A stretch of 64,000 nucleotides of DNA from Pilaira anomala. Its lineage: Eukaryota > Mucoromycota > Mucoromycetes > Mucorales > Mucoraceae. The first letter of the stretch is position 1. Each line of letters starts with the position of its first letter. Below, in pieces: positions 46,226 through 59,121 of this stretch. A program made the translations under genes and the position numbers. The notes below the pieces were generated by a model. The model was given only the letters and a program-made list of their open reading frames with translations, was not told the origin of the DNA and made no database searches. Location of the stretch: assembly GCA_025716855.1 (NCBI GenBank), contig JAIXMQ010000007.1, positions 62,001 to 126,000 on the forward strand, given 5' to 3'.

Positions 46226-49133
46226 ATGGCTATGGCAGATAATACACGTAAAAGAAAACAAGAATTTGTTGAACCAAAACCAATTAATACTAGTTGGTCA
46301 GATTTTGTGTATTCATCACCTAGTTCGCCTCAGCAACAACAAGCACAAACACAAGATTTTAGTCTGGATACTATTTTTCATCATCATTATCAACCACCAT
46401 CAGTAGCAACAAGCACAGCAGCAACAGAACAACAACATAGAAGGCATTCAGTAGCAGTAGGAGAAATGCAATATAATTCAATTGATAAAATGAATTATTG
46501 GAATACTAATCAAGAATTTGAACAATTAATAAGTAATACAGGACAACATTCACTTCCATCTTCATGGTCATCTTCTAGTTCAGCTACAGTAGATGGACCT
46601 ATGATGCATAGACGTGCAATGTCATTAAGACTTGATAATTTACCTATTCATCATCATCAACATCATCAACAACAAGAAGATATTCATCATAGAAATAATT
46701 CTATTTCAACTGCATCACCTACTACACCAGCCTTTTTTTCACCAAGTTTTTTAGATGCATTAAAGCATGATGAAGACCATAATCAAACTTATTCAGATGA
46801 TATCATTCATGATTTTATGTTAAATCGACAACAACAACAACAACAATCAACAATCACACCATCTGTTATCAATGGAAATGATCAAGTAAATAATCTTACA
46901 AACTGGCTTTTAAATCAACCTGTTTCACCTTCTTCAACATCATCTCATAGTCCATCTAATAATAATCTTACTTTTCAACAACAACATCCTTCTATTCCAG
47001 AAGAGGAAGATGATCATATAATAAAAGAAGAAGAAACTGAAGTAAACGTGGAAACTGACCAACATAATATGACTTGTACTGTATTAAAGCCACTTGTACA
47101 AAAATATCTTTTTACATTTGAAAATGAAAAGACTATAACGATCTTGACTAGTAAAGTAGCACAAAAGAGTTATGGAACGGAAAAGAGGTAACTAAAAATA
47201 TATACTATATAATATATAATATATTAATATTAATGTTTTAAAATTTAGATTCTTGTGCCCTCCTCCATCTACTTTACTTTCTGGTAATTGTTGGTTTACA
47301 AGTGATAATAAACAACCTAGTTTAGTTGTTAATATTTCTGGAGAAAAAACAACACAAAATGGAGTGATTGAATGGTTTGATTCAACAACGGGAACATTAT
47401 TTGATCATTCTTCTTCTTCTACTACTACCGCTACTACTATAGTTGGTGACACCACTAATTTATCTGGAAATTGTGTCTCAAAACATTTACATATTAATGA
47501 CGCGGATGAAAAGAGAAAAAGGGTTGAAGTACTTGTTAAATTTAATTTAGGAAATGGTTTACATCTTGGTACTTTTGCATCAAAAGGAATTAAAGTCATT
47601 TCTAAACCATCAAAAAAGAGACAATCTGTAAAGAATATGGAACGTAAGTTCTTTTTTTTTTCTTATTTATCATATGACTTTGTATGTGTAACTCTTTCTT
47701 CTTCTTTAGTTTGTATTCATCATGGAACAACCATTTCTTTATTTAATCGTATACGTTCACAAACTGTTTCAACAAAATATTTAGGTGTTTCTACTGGAAA
47801 AGATAATAATGGTACTTGCTTTGTTGCAAGAACTGGTTCTTGGGATCCTTTTGTTATTTGGATTGTTGATACAAATAGGTCCCCTGATAGTACTGTTCGT
47901 CAGCATCATCAACATTTACCTGAAAACGCTCATTTTCCTCCTCCTCCTGCTATTGCATTGCATAGTACGGCCGGACAACCTATCGCATTACATTATAATC
48001 AACCGGTTGTACTTCAATGTGTCTCTACTGGTTTAGTAAGCCCTGTCATGGTCATTCGAAAAGTAGATAAAGGTAGTATGATCATGGGCGGTAATCGACT
48101 TTTTGATCTCTCAGGTCCAACTGGTGGTGAATGTGGTGATGAAGCATTAGGTGATCCTGTATCTCAACTACATAAAATCGCATTTCAAATCGTTCAGGAT
48201 CCTTCAATTGCACATAACAATAAGGCAACACATCATTTTCAACCAACTAATAACACAACCAATGAATTCATTTTGCCTCAAACAAGTCAAGCAGTGAGTT
48301 ATTTAGCTTGTTTAAATGATGTTGTAGGTATGCATAAAACAGCCACTGAACGTACATTTGTATTACCACCACCTCAACAACAAGTGAATCGATCGGTAAT
48401 GACACATAATGCAGTAGTAGATCCATTTGGTTGGCAACAAGATACTAATTCATTTGGACAGCACTATGATTTATCAGTTATTTCACAACAAGAAAATGGT
48501 AAAGTCACACGTAAAAGACGTGTCTCTTGTGATGTCAACTCAAATAAACCCATGTCACTACCAAAATACCCTACACCTTCTACATCCGCTACACAACAAA
48601 AGAATAGAAGAAGAGTGAATTCATTAAATGATGGATTATTTATTCCAATTAAACAAGAAACAGGCGCTGGTCGTCGTAGTAGTACATGTTCTTCAGATCA
48701 AAATAGTATTGTAAATTCAGATAATAATAATGGAGCTTGTTGGACTGAAGATGTTTCGGATGCAAGCGTTTGGACGATTGTAGGTACGGATAGTACAAGT
48801 TTCAAGTTTTGGACACCACCTTCGTTTAAAGGTCCAATTACACCTTTTCCTGTACTTTCAAAGCATCAGGTTTATGCAAAGAGATGTCAGGTATTGAATT
48901 TGGTGGGTGAACATTTCTCAAGAGATATCATGGTTTGGTTTGGTGACATCAAGTCCCCAAGAACCGATTTCAAATCAAAAGAATCAATTGCTTGTACTGT
49001 ACCAGATATTCAAGATTTGAGTGCTAGTTCTACTGTCATTATGGAAACTGAGGATAATTCTCGTAAAATTCCTTTATTATTTGTTCGTAATGATGGCGTG
49101 ATTTATAATACTGATATGTTCTATACCTTTTAA
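46226..49133 (+). CDS. CSL (CBF1/RBP-J) family transcription factor
   Basis: DNA-binding factor of the CSL family, which in fungi (Cbf11, Cbf12) works without Notch and affects cell cycle, adhesion and lipid genes. Three exons: 46226 to about 47187, about 47249-47646, and about 47708-49133. After a long Gln/His/Ser-rich N-terminus, the RHR-N domain begins VQKYLFTFENEKTITILTSK and continues FLCPPPSTLLSGNCW. The DNA-contacting beta-trefoil is clear: LCIHHGTTISLFNRIRSQTV, STKYLGVSTG, FVARTGSWDPFVIW and LHYNQPVVLQCVSTGLVSPV. Near its C-terminal end are KRCQVLNLVGEHFSRDIMVW and GDIKSPRTDFKSKESIACTV, the IPT/RHR-C part. Insertions in the trefoil, typical of fungal CSL, are present. About 925 residues. 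Confidence 0.92.
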
Positions 49134-51433
49134 GTTATGACAACAACAAAAACAATAACTATAGCAACACAAAAAAAATATATATATATGTATACATCTT
49201 TCTTTCTCTCCTTTATGCCCCCCTTTCTTTTAATTGTATAAATCTGATTAAAGTTTTTTTTTTCCAATGGGAAGATTTTTAATCATCTCCAGTTACTTTA
49301 TTTAGTATATTATCCATGGAGTATTTTATTTATTAATCTCTTATGTGGCGCAACACACAGATTCTTTTCCTCTCTTTTTCTGTAAAAAAAACATGCTTCT
49401 ATTTTAGTAAATCATTTGAATTACACAATCGAGATTCTAGCTCTTTACACAGTCTTACTACACTTACTCATAAGATTTGCAATGATTCATTTTGAGTGTC
49501 ACCAATAAACTAACGGTCGTACTAATTTACCACTGCATGAAATATTCTTTTTTGTGCAACCATGTATAAACTGATTTTTTTATTATTTTCTGTAAAAAGA
49601 AAAAGATAAGGTCCTTTCTTGCTTATAGTTTAGAAATTAAGTGTATATTATAGTAATAGATCATTATCGTATGAGACAGCAATAAAAAAAAGATGATTTA
49701 AGCTTTATATATGTAGAGTAAGAAGTAATACAAATGGTGAAATATATCTATATAGCTGAACTCAGCAGAATCTTGACACATATTGAAGAATATTATAGCC
49801 ATATGTATGTACACAGTAAAAAGAAAAAAGTATAATTAGGTAATAAAATATATCAAGATCCTTCGGGTATTATCTTTAACAAAATAGGTATTTTTTATAG
49901 TTTGATTATTTAGACATTTTTATTTTTTAAAGCATTGAATAGTTATCCCGATTTTTTTCATCAATTGCCAAATATCTACAAGTGAAATGTGGCGGTTGGC
50001 TGCTCTTATTCAATGCAAAAGATTATCATCAGGCAAATCATTTGTCTCGGCTGTAAATAAATAATATTTTCAGCAGATAAGTATTATCCAAGAAGTCGAC
50101 TTAAGTTAACATTATTATTCTTTTTCTGTATGGTATTATCTGCACTTGGCAGTTTGTAGCCTTACATGTAGGTTATATAACGTACACCGTGAAGATTGTA
50201 CATACATATAATAAATACATTTTAAAAAAATAAAGAGGTATCCAATTGAGAGTGAACGCACTATAAACCAAAAATAAACAAAAATTCTAGAATCCATTCA
50301 AAGAACTTCAACAATAATAAAGAAAAACTACAATTTAAAACTGGAAAGAACATTCCTACCTTCAAGCTCAAGTGCCACAGCCACATTTACAAGCAACAAG
50401 AACCATTCAGTAGGGACTCTGGATAAAATAGGCGGAGGACGTACACGCCGGAATACCTCTTCTCAGTACCACTAAGCACTCCGGTACACACCTAATTTAT
50501 GCCTTTCCATTACAGAAAGGGTTGGAGATGATGTGGAAAGTACGTTGACATAGCTAAGGAACCGCACTAGTGCTGCATCGAATGCAGTGAGCAATCCGCT
50601 AGAAACATAGCCCGCAAGATGTATAGGTGCCAATAGTGTAGATATCAGTTAGACTAATATGACCAAAACCTCCTTCTGAAGTAAAAAGGAATTTCCACCA
50701 ATTAGATAAATTTCTTCAACCCTCAACTTGTTCCAAGAGGTATAGAGGAAGACCTTAGTAAGACCTTGATACCCGTTTTTTTCCTACGCCTATGATGATG
50801 CGACACAGGCTAACTCGCCCCCTACCTCTAAATCCTATTATAAAATAAAGGTCTACAGCCCTTTATAAATTAACAGTGATGCCAGTTTTGAACATGTTGG
50901 CTAAGATCCACGGGTGTGAATCAGAACAGCGAGAAGAAGAAAGAGGACGAATAAACACCCTACCCTACACTAAAAGCCATCTTGTATAGACGTAGACATA
51001 TGAATCAAACGAATGGTCCCAGTAATGAAGCAAAGTATAATAAGTGTCAGCGGTCAAAGACTTGACAAAGAAGAAAAAAACTGCAGTAAACACAATTTGC
51101 GTTTATCATAAAAAAAGAGTGGCGTGAACATTTTTAACCAATGATGTTTTGTTTATTTTCTTAGAAGTTGGATGATTAAAAAAAATGCATGAACTCTTTT
51201 TGAGATTGGTGTTTTGTACCACATTTGTGTAAGAGGTAGAAGAAAGAAGTATAGATAAACACAGAGTCTTATTCTTACGCACAAACGTATGTATTTATAG
51301 TTACTAGATGTAACACACTCTTACAATTTGTTTTGGGTTTTATATTAGTACTTCATCTCAGGTCACAATCGTGGCTTAATGAACTTTATTATTTAAAAAA
51401 AGGGTATTATTTCACTTACCTGTATTTTCAACA
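49134..51433. other. 2.3-kb region with a decayed coding island
   Basis: AT-rich spacer from 49134 to about 50330 with nothing recognised. From about 50335 to 51050 the base composition changes to clearly more G+C and codon-like sequence, but every frame is broken by stops. The last 350 bp are AT-rich again and should hold the promoter of the F-box gene. Confidence 0.5.
50370..50670 (+). pseudogene. Decayed coding piece with Cys pairs
   Basis: One frame reads NRRRTYTPEYLFSVPLSTPV, MPFHYRKGWR, stop, CGKYVDIAKEPH, stop, then CCIECSEQSARNIARKMYRC, Q, stop, C. Four stops fall in about 90 codons. The C-x2-C / C-x2-C arrangement around RNIARKMYRC recalls the zinc-binding end of DDE transposases, but this is inference from spacing only; two of the stops could come from TGG or CAG by single changes. 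I take it as a transposon or zinc-protein relic. Confidence 0.35.
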
Positions 51434-52524
51434 ATGCCGTCATTACCATTTGAAATTCTCAAGCACATATTCAATTGTTTAGAAAAAAAAGATCTGCTAA
51501 ATTGTCAGCTCATCAGTAAGGAATGGAATGAAACCTCAACAGAACTTCCGTATTCCGATGTATCAGTGACAACATGTAAGCTTCAAATTTGTCCACGCAA
51601 TATCAAACTCTCCTCGGTTAGGAGACTATCTTAAGAAGAATCGTATTTATAGTTTATTCAAGACACCGGAAATTGGAACGATTTGGGATGAGCACAATCT
51701 ATTGACTGCACTCGTACAAAATTATCCAAATTTATCAGAGATTGACGGCAAGCTACCATAATTGACGTTTTGGACTCGCGTTTTATATATTGTCAAACTA
51801 GTTAATGTTGGGTTAAAACATAAAGCAGTGCAAATGTAACTTTCCAAATTTTCAGTATCAGATTCTGGTAAACACTGCAGGCGAGACAGTCGACCTTTAG
51901 TAGCGTATGATATCCAAAATTCTTTTGGACCGGATTTAAATAAATTGGCAGTTTATTAAGAATTACTGGACGAGATTATCGAATTCACCAATCTAAAAAA
52001 CTATTTATATACGATACCAGTCTAATAATCTATTAAGCTATTTCGACACATTGATAAAAGATTGTCAGCAACTAAAAAAGGTTCAAATTAATCTGTGCTC
52101 CTCAGAAGTAGAAAGTGCCATGATCGAACCAAGAACGATAATTAACTCACGTCCTGACATTCATGAATTTCAATGTAGCTGGGAGATAATCAACAGAGAA
52201 AGCCAGTTAAGATATTCTATGCAAAAGTTTACTAATCTCAAATCCCTTATGATTTCTTGCTTTACAACTGTGTCAAACCCGTGCCCTACAGATATTATGA
52301 TTGATTTTTTACACTATATATTGGACGTTCCATTTTTTATTGTGACCTTGCCATTAAAAATGGAAGATTTAACAATGGCTTGGACTACACTTATAGGCAT
52401 GAATGATAGGTATAGAGATGTTGCTATTGCCTAAAGCAGTGATGGTGATAGGCAAAGGAAAGTAAGGTTCTGGCTTCATCACACTGCTACGCTAAGCATT
52501 CATTTTTCTTGCTATCTTGATGAT

Positions 52525-52562
<38 letters not shown>

Positions 52563-53220
52563 GCGAAGAAGATGAGCAGGATGGATTAGAATTGCCCTAT
52601 GCCGACTTTTTTTTTGAAGGTAGGAAGTATGATCCGCTCTCCCGGTTTACCTGATTACCTGTCTCGATTTGGAATGGATTCTATCTCCAAAATCCTTCAA
52701 TCATGTCCTTCATTAGAAGGACTCGCTTTACATTTGTCTACAGTTATGTTCCTCTCGAGCGATATAGAATTTACATGCACGAAATTAAAAAAAAAAGTGC
52801 CTATTGTTATTGGTGATGTTGATACTCTTTCCAGTTTTTTCAGTTTTATATCTTCAAAACTTCCAAATATCAAACATATTCAATAGGATGGTGTAAATTC
52901 TAGCGATTTATTTATAGAAGTTGACATGTTTTACATATTCACGGCTTGATACAATTACTTCAGTAAATCTAATGGAAAATTATTATATCGGCTAAGCGTT
53001 TAAAGCTTGCATCAGATTGAACGCAGACGGATTTGAAAGATTTTATATAGGCAACCGATATGGATTGTTAGAAACAACTAATGAAGATTTACAGTTACGA
53101 ACAATTTGCTGAATCTCTATTTTGTCTTAATATTACCTGCAAAAGTTTGAAACAAATTGTAGTTCGATCAGCACAACTTCCATATAAAGAGATTAAATGG
53201 TCCTTTTAGTTCATTTTTTA
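51434..53220 (+). pseudogene. F-box/LRR protein gene, broken
   Basis: The N-terminus is a good F-box: MPSLPFEILKHIFNCLEKKD, LLNCQLISKEWNETS (about 51434-51550), the substrate adaptor part of SCF ubiquitin ligases. The frame stops at 51634 and goes on in other frames: KNRIYSLFKTPEIGTIWDEH (51640s), then 52051-52434 with DCQQLKKVQINLCSSEVESA and FTNLKSLMISCFTTV, LRR-like, and 52599-52886 with SISKILQSCPSLEGLALHLS and FISSKLPNIKHIQ. A 33-nt poly(T) run at 52528-52560 sits between. Several frameshifts and stops mean the gene is dead or has introns I cannot place; the first is more likely. Mucorales carry large families of F-box/LRR genes with many dead copies. Confidence 0.65.
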
Positions 53221-54423
53221 TTCATTTTTTTTAATAATATAATAATAATAATAAAACATTTGTCTTTTCAAAACTAAAAAAAAACATATCTAGGCTTACT
53301 TTTGTAGGTTTCAATCAGTAATAAAAGTTTGTAGTTAACTATATACATATGATTAGTATAAACTTAGAGCTACATAAAATTTGTAATAAAAATTGTCTGT
53401 TGTAAATAAGCGATGTGTGTTTTAATTAATCTCACTGAAGTTTCAAATTTAACATTGTATATCCAAGCTTGAAGGAACTTGCTGTTCGTTAGAAACTTTA
53501 ATGATTTTATTTTTATTTTAATTACATATGTAAAAAGAATAAAAGATTTAGCCTTATCAAAATTGAAAAAAGATGTTTAAGTGTAATTTTATATATATAT
53601 ATATATATATAATGACCCAAAGCTGGTGATAATCCAGACTCTAATATTATCATAATCCAAAATTCAAAGGAAGTAATACATATGAATGTATGCATGGCGT
53701 ACAGAAAATCTAATCCACGCCCATCTGTAATTTAAGTAGATTCCACAAAAAGCGGAAAATCGATTTCGAATCGCGTTACCGATTTTACATACAGCAGCTT
53801 AAAAATAAAATCGGTAAGGTTAAAATCGGTAAGTTACCAATAGCACAAGCATACGAGTATATGTTGAACCAGTTCATGGTCAGTTACCCATGATGAAAGA
53901 TAGAATCCCAAAAAACTAAATCTGTTTATTACATTACATTTACTCTTCACATGCGGAAAAGAAGCTCATCGTCCAAAAGTCTATCTCGTTTCACCAGCAC
54001 ACAGCAATATAACTTATAATTTTTTTATGTGCTACATACAACATGTACACTTTCGAATTTAACTTTGAAAAGTGCCTCTCTCAACAAAACTCATATATTT
54101 ACGATTTTAGGCTTGTTATGGAATGTTTTCATTACATTTATGCTTTTAACATTGTATTATTTTTAATAAATAACGACATAAATATATATGATAACTACAA
54201 TTCGGATAAGTTTATCTTTTTCTGCTTTTTTCCTGAATGACTGCTTCTGTGGTCTCCTTTTAAAATATCGCACGGTTTTTTTTTTTAAAAAGTTACACGA
54301 AACATTTTGAACATCAATTTGCTTAATTATGTATTACAAACTAATTCGTGTCATTTATAAATCGATCTAAAACGTAAAAAAAAAAAATAGACTACAATCC
54401 TTTCCCTTTTTTTAAAAAAAAAA
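53221..54423. promoter_or_regulatory. 1.2-kb upstream region of the CYP505 gene
   Basis: No gene seen; short frames around 54043-54240 have no coding character. An (AT)n run lies at 53591-53611. The notable element is an inverted plus tandem 12-mer at 53776-53833 (TTACCGATTTTA once, TAAAATCGGTAA twice), 590-650 bp before the start codon. Confidence 0.5.
53776..53833. repeat. Inverted and tandem 12-mer TAAAATCGGTAA
   Basis: TTACCGATTTTA at 53776-53787 is the exact complement of TAAAATCGGTAA at 53806-53817, which recurs at 53821-53832, both followed by G. Spacing between direct copies is 15 bp. This is the layout expected of a clustered regulator site or of a hairpin. Confidence 0.7.
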
Positions 54424-57400
54424 ATGTCTGGAAAAACAAGCTTGGTTGTTGTTTTACAGATATCAAAGAACGTAGAAAAAGATGGTGTAATTGTTCAATT
54501 TTCTGAAGGTTCTACACTTCAAACTGTGCGATCCATTATTTCAAAAAAGCTTGGTATTTTTGTCCCTCTAGATGAAATTATTCTTTACGACAGTAATAAG
54601 ACAATTCTAGAGGATATGGAAGAAATTCATAAACAGCAAACTATCTATGTTTCGGTAGCTGGTGGTATTAAGACCCGCTTTCCTGGACCCAGAAAATATC
54701 CTCTTGTTGGTAGTTTATATGATTTATTACCTGACCTGTAAGTAACTAAAAAAGATAGAAAGGTAATTACGGCAAAGGAACTAAATAAATAAATAGTGTC
54801 GTAGGATTTGAAAATCAGTTCAAGAAACATGGTGATTTGTTGGAGGCTGGCATCTTTAGTAAATCTATCTTCACTACACGTAGTCCAGCTGTTGCAGAAG
54901 CATTTGCAAAAGAATCCGAGTTCTTCACCAAAGTTGTTACTGGAAATTTGGAAGAAGTAAAAGAGTTTACTGGAAACGGGTTATTCACATCCAACACAGA
55001 TGATATGGACTGGCAATTAGCTCATAAGTTATTAATGCCAGCATTCAGTTCTCGTGCAATCAAGGTAAAGAGAAAAAAGAAGTATATTCGTATAATTACA
55101 ATTCACTTGTATTCACCCCATTCTATTGTAGGCTTATCAAGTTGAGATGAATAAAGTCGCACAACAGACAATTACATTGTTAGAGACATTCACGCCAGAT
55201 GAACCAGTCGAATTAATTCGATGGACAACTAACCTGACATTTGAAACAATTGGTAAAATTGGATTTGGGTACAGTTTTAACATTTTGCAAGATAAAACTG
55301 ATCCCCCACATCCATTTATCGAAGCAATGGGATATTGTCTTCGTATGGTTTTTGTTCGATTCAAACAGCCTGGATTCATGAAAAATTTACCTATTGAACA
55401 AAACCATAAGTTTGATGAAGCAGCCAAATTAATGCGCTCCATTGTAGATGAAGTTGTAGCAGAAAGAAAAAAGAGTCCAGATGCTACCAATAGTGAAAAA
55501 GATCTTTTAGGATTTATGTTGAATGCTCGTGATGAACATAATTTAGGTTTAAGTGATGAAAATATCAGAGACCAAGTCATTACTTTTTTAATTGCTGGGC
55601 ATGAAACTACGTCTGCTACACTTTCCTTCTGTTTCTATGAAATTGCAACCAACAAGGAGATTCAAAAGAAGGTGTTACAGGAAATTGCAAATGCGGGTAT
55701 AGCTCACGATAAATTACCCACTTCTGAACAAATCGGGAAATTAAAGTATATGCGTATGTTGGTCAAGGAATGTTTAAGGCTTTATACTCCTGTTGGAAAC
55801 TTGAATAGATACTGTATAAAGGATTGTGTCTTACCTGGTGGCTACTTGTTAAAGAAAGGATCTGTTGCTATTGTAAATTTAAGATCCATGCATTGGAATG
55901 AAGAAGTCTATCCTGATCCTATGAAATTTGATCCTGAGCGTTGGACTCCTGAGGAAGAGCAAAAAAGAAACCGCTTCTCTTGGTTGCCTTTCAGTAATGG
56001 TGTTAGAAGTTGTATTGGTATGGCTTTTGCTTACCAAGAAATCCTGACAGTCATGTCTATGCTGCTTAGTAGGTTCGATATTGTTTATGGTAAATATATG
56101 AGTTATAGATTGACATGTGTATTTATATATAGATTTATCTAACACAGTAGATATATTTTATTTGTTTTGTAGATGGACCACCTATATCAAGAGATGTTGA
56201 TAGCCCTACTACTCGTCCTTTTGGCTTCTTTGTCAACATACATCCTCGTACAAACATGCCTGAGCCAAATGATACGGAAGTATATGAGCCTAAAACCGAA
56301 GACGAGGTCACATTTGATAACTCTAAAGATATCAAGATACCACAAGTTGCCACTCCTATTGCTGTAAACTCATACACATCTACTGAGCTCCCTCCTATAA
56401 CGTTTCTGTTTGGTACACAAACTGGTACCTGTCAAGATTATGCTAATCAACTTTCTAAACAAGCAAAGAGCTTTGGTTTCAAGGACGTCACACTTGCACA
56501 AATGGATAGATGGAAGGTTTTAAAGGAGAAAAAATATACAGGACCTAATGATAAATTAGGATTAAGAGAGTTGGTAGTAATTTGTACAGCTACTTACAAG
56601 TAAGTAATTAACGTATACCAATGTAATGAAAATTATGTTAATCTTTTTATTTAGTGGCTTGCCTCCTGATTCAGCAGAGAACTTTGATCTCTTCCTCAAT
56701 ACATCCGTAGAACAAGGTGAAACAAAAGCTTTGGATGGTTTACTATATACAGTATTTGGATGTGGTAATAAAAACTGGCGCTCTTACCAAAGCTTCCCCA
56801 GAAAGATTGATACTATTTTGGAAGAATTGGGTGCTGAACGTTTCTTCTTTGCTGGTCAAGGAAATGCTGATGGTGATATCGATTCTCAATTCCAAGAATG
56901 GTCTGCTCATTTCTGGGTTCGTACCTTAGAATACTTTAGAATCAGTGAATCAAGCCCTTCTAATCCTATTGTTCAAGCTGTCCCTATATTAGATGGTACT
57001 AATATCAAAGTCAAGCTGAATTATATCAATATGGATGATAGTGATAAATTCAATTCTGCTAAAAATAATCGAAATGGCGTTCCTAATGCTACTGTCTTAG
57101 TTAATTGTGAATTACATAATAAGGAACATTCAGATAGAAGTACTCGTCATATTGATTTAGATGTATCGCAAGTACCCGCTCTCAACAGCCAGTACCTTTA
57201 CCAACCTGGTGATCATTTAGAGATTCTTCCTGCTAATGACGAATCTCTTGTACAAGATATTGCTTTGAGCTTTGGTTTAGTTTTAGATTCTGCCTTTGAA
57301 ATTGATCAAGAATCACTAGGCGAATTTTCTTCTCGCTCTCTTGCAGCTACTATTAAAGGACCTTGTACGGTTAGAAATGCATTAACCTATTATGCTGATC

Positions 57401-58308
57401 TTCATTCACCTCCTTCTCGTAATATGTTGGGAATCTTTGCTACTCAATTACAAAATATTGCACCTGAAACAGCTATTATCTTTGAAAAATTAACCGCTCC
57501 TGATAGTAACGGTGTTGATCAGTACCCTGCTTTTATCAAGCAGTATCGTACATTACTTGATCTTCAAAAAAAATTTTCTCAAGTGCAACAACTCGATCTC
57601 GATCAATTCTTGGCTGCAGTGACTGTAATTCAACCTCGTCGTTATTCCATTGCATCGTCTCCTTCCATTCATGGCTCTACTGCTTCTATTGTAGTTGGTG
57701 TTACCAATGATATTGTGAATGGAAAATTATACCCTGGTTTAGCTTCAAATTACCTTTCCAAGCTTGAATTAAACTCTCAGGTACGTGCTCTATTTAAATC
57801 TTCCAAGAATACATTCAGTCTTCCTGAGAACCATCAAGTTCCATTGATATTGATTGCGGCTGGTACAGGTCTTGCACCTTTTATGGGTTTTCTTCAAGAA
57901 AGATCCCTACATGCGAATGCAGCACCTTGTGTAGTTTATTTCGGATGTCGTCATCCTGACCAAGATTATATTTATAGAGAGGAATTAGATGCATTTGTCA
58001 AAAGCAAGGTGATTTCTAAATTAAACGTGGTTTATTCTAGATTTCAATCAGATGATACAAACCAAAAGTACGTACAGCATGTTATCTCAAGCCAGGCCTC
58101 AGATGTATGGCAGCTATTGAATGGTACTAATGATGCCTTACCTGCCTCGGTTTATATTTGTGGTGCTGGCAATATGAGCCATGATGTTCGTTCTGTATTC
58201 GAAACAATGGCCGTAACCTACGGTGCGGTTGAATCAAAAGAAGATGCACACACATTTGTAGATAAGCTTGTGCATGAGAGACGTTATAATGAAGATACAT
58301 GGGCTTAA
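54424..58308 (+). CDS. CYP505: CYP505-type P450-reductase fusion with N-terminal ubiquitin-like domain
   Basis: Self-sufficient P450 fused to its reductase, as in P450foxy and P450BM3; such enzymes hydroxylate fatty acids near the omega end. About 1,200 residues, five exons. Residues about 1-78 are extra: SLVVVLQISK, a long helix VRSIISKKLG, LDEIILYDSNKTILED, then QTIYVSVAGGIK, i.e. a beta-grasp pattern ending in Gly-Gly. The P450 starts FPGPRKYPLVGSLYDLLPDL. I-helix AGHETTS, K-helix KECLR, DPERW and haem loop FSNGVRSCIG (Cys ligand) are intact. The reductase has LFGTQTGTCQDYANQL and TATYNGLPPDSAENF (FMN), FGCGNKNW, RRYSIASSPS (FAD), GTGLAPFMGFLQER and YICGAGNMSHDV (NADPH), and ends DTWA. Everything needed for activity is present. 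Confidence 0.92.
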
Positions 58309-59009
58309 AATTTGGTTATTATATAATTGTATACCGATTTTTTTTAATAAAGGCATTTATTTACATAATATATCAATAAGCTTACTTTGAATTGATAAAG
58401 CATTAAAATACAACATTCTGAATTCTGCAATTATTTGATGGTATGTATGTTGCATGTCGTGCTGGAATTTAGTATCCTACTTGGTTCAATGTTATAAAAT
58501 AAACTATATTGTAAATAACGTTAAAACCAATTCATTTAAACTATTTAATTAGTAAGAAAAAATTATATGTGCCTGTGTCTTTTGGTCCACAATATTTATC
58601 AGCATAGAAGAGGAGGTTTACCCCTGGGTTTTGAGAAAGTGTATCGTCAATAGATGAAGACACTTTACATGTGAAGAGCTGCTGTACTGTAGCATTTTAT
58701 CGGATAGATTATTGTCGATATGCGAAGATAAAAATTTAAATAAATCAGTTTAATACTATCAATAATGCATTATCCAATATAGCAATTTATATTCCTTTCG
58801 GATTTTTTCTATATTAATGGTAGTGGTTTTGCTAAGAAAGTTAACTGTCCATTTTTAGGAACAGTTGAATTTGATGGTATTTGTTTTCTCTTTCACAGAT
58901 AGACATGTCCATAAATAATGACTTTAACAATTTTGAGTGCTAAATGTTAAATTTTAAACCATTAAAACAGTTACATTGTTTATTCGCTTTAAAACCATAT
59001 TTTCAAATA

Positions 59010-59041
<32 letters not shown>

Positions 59042-59121
59042 AGTATTACGTACATTATACAAATAGAAAACTATTATTTTATTATACAACCATATACATA
59101 AATAGAAAATATAAATACAAA
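58309..59121. other. Convergent 3' regions, nothing recognised
   Basis: Space between the 3' ends of the CYP505 gene (+) and the Arf GEF (-). Ordinary AT-rich DNA with a poly(A) run of about 30 nt at 59011-59040. No gene or structured element. Confidence 0.5.
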
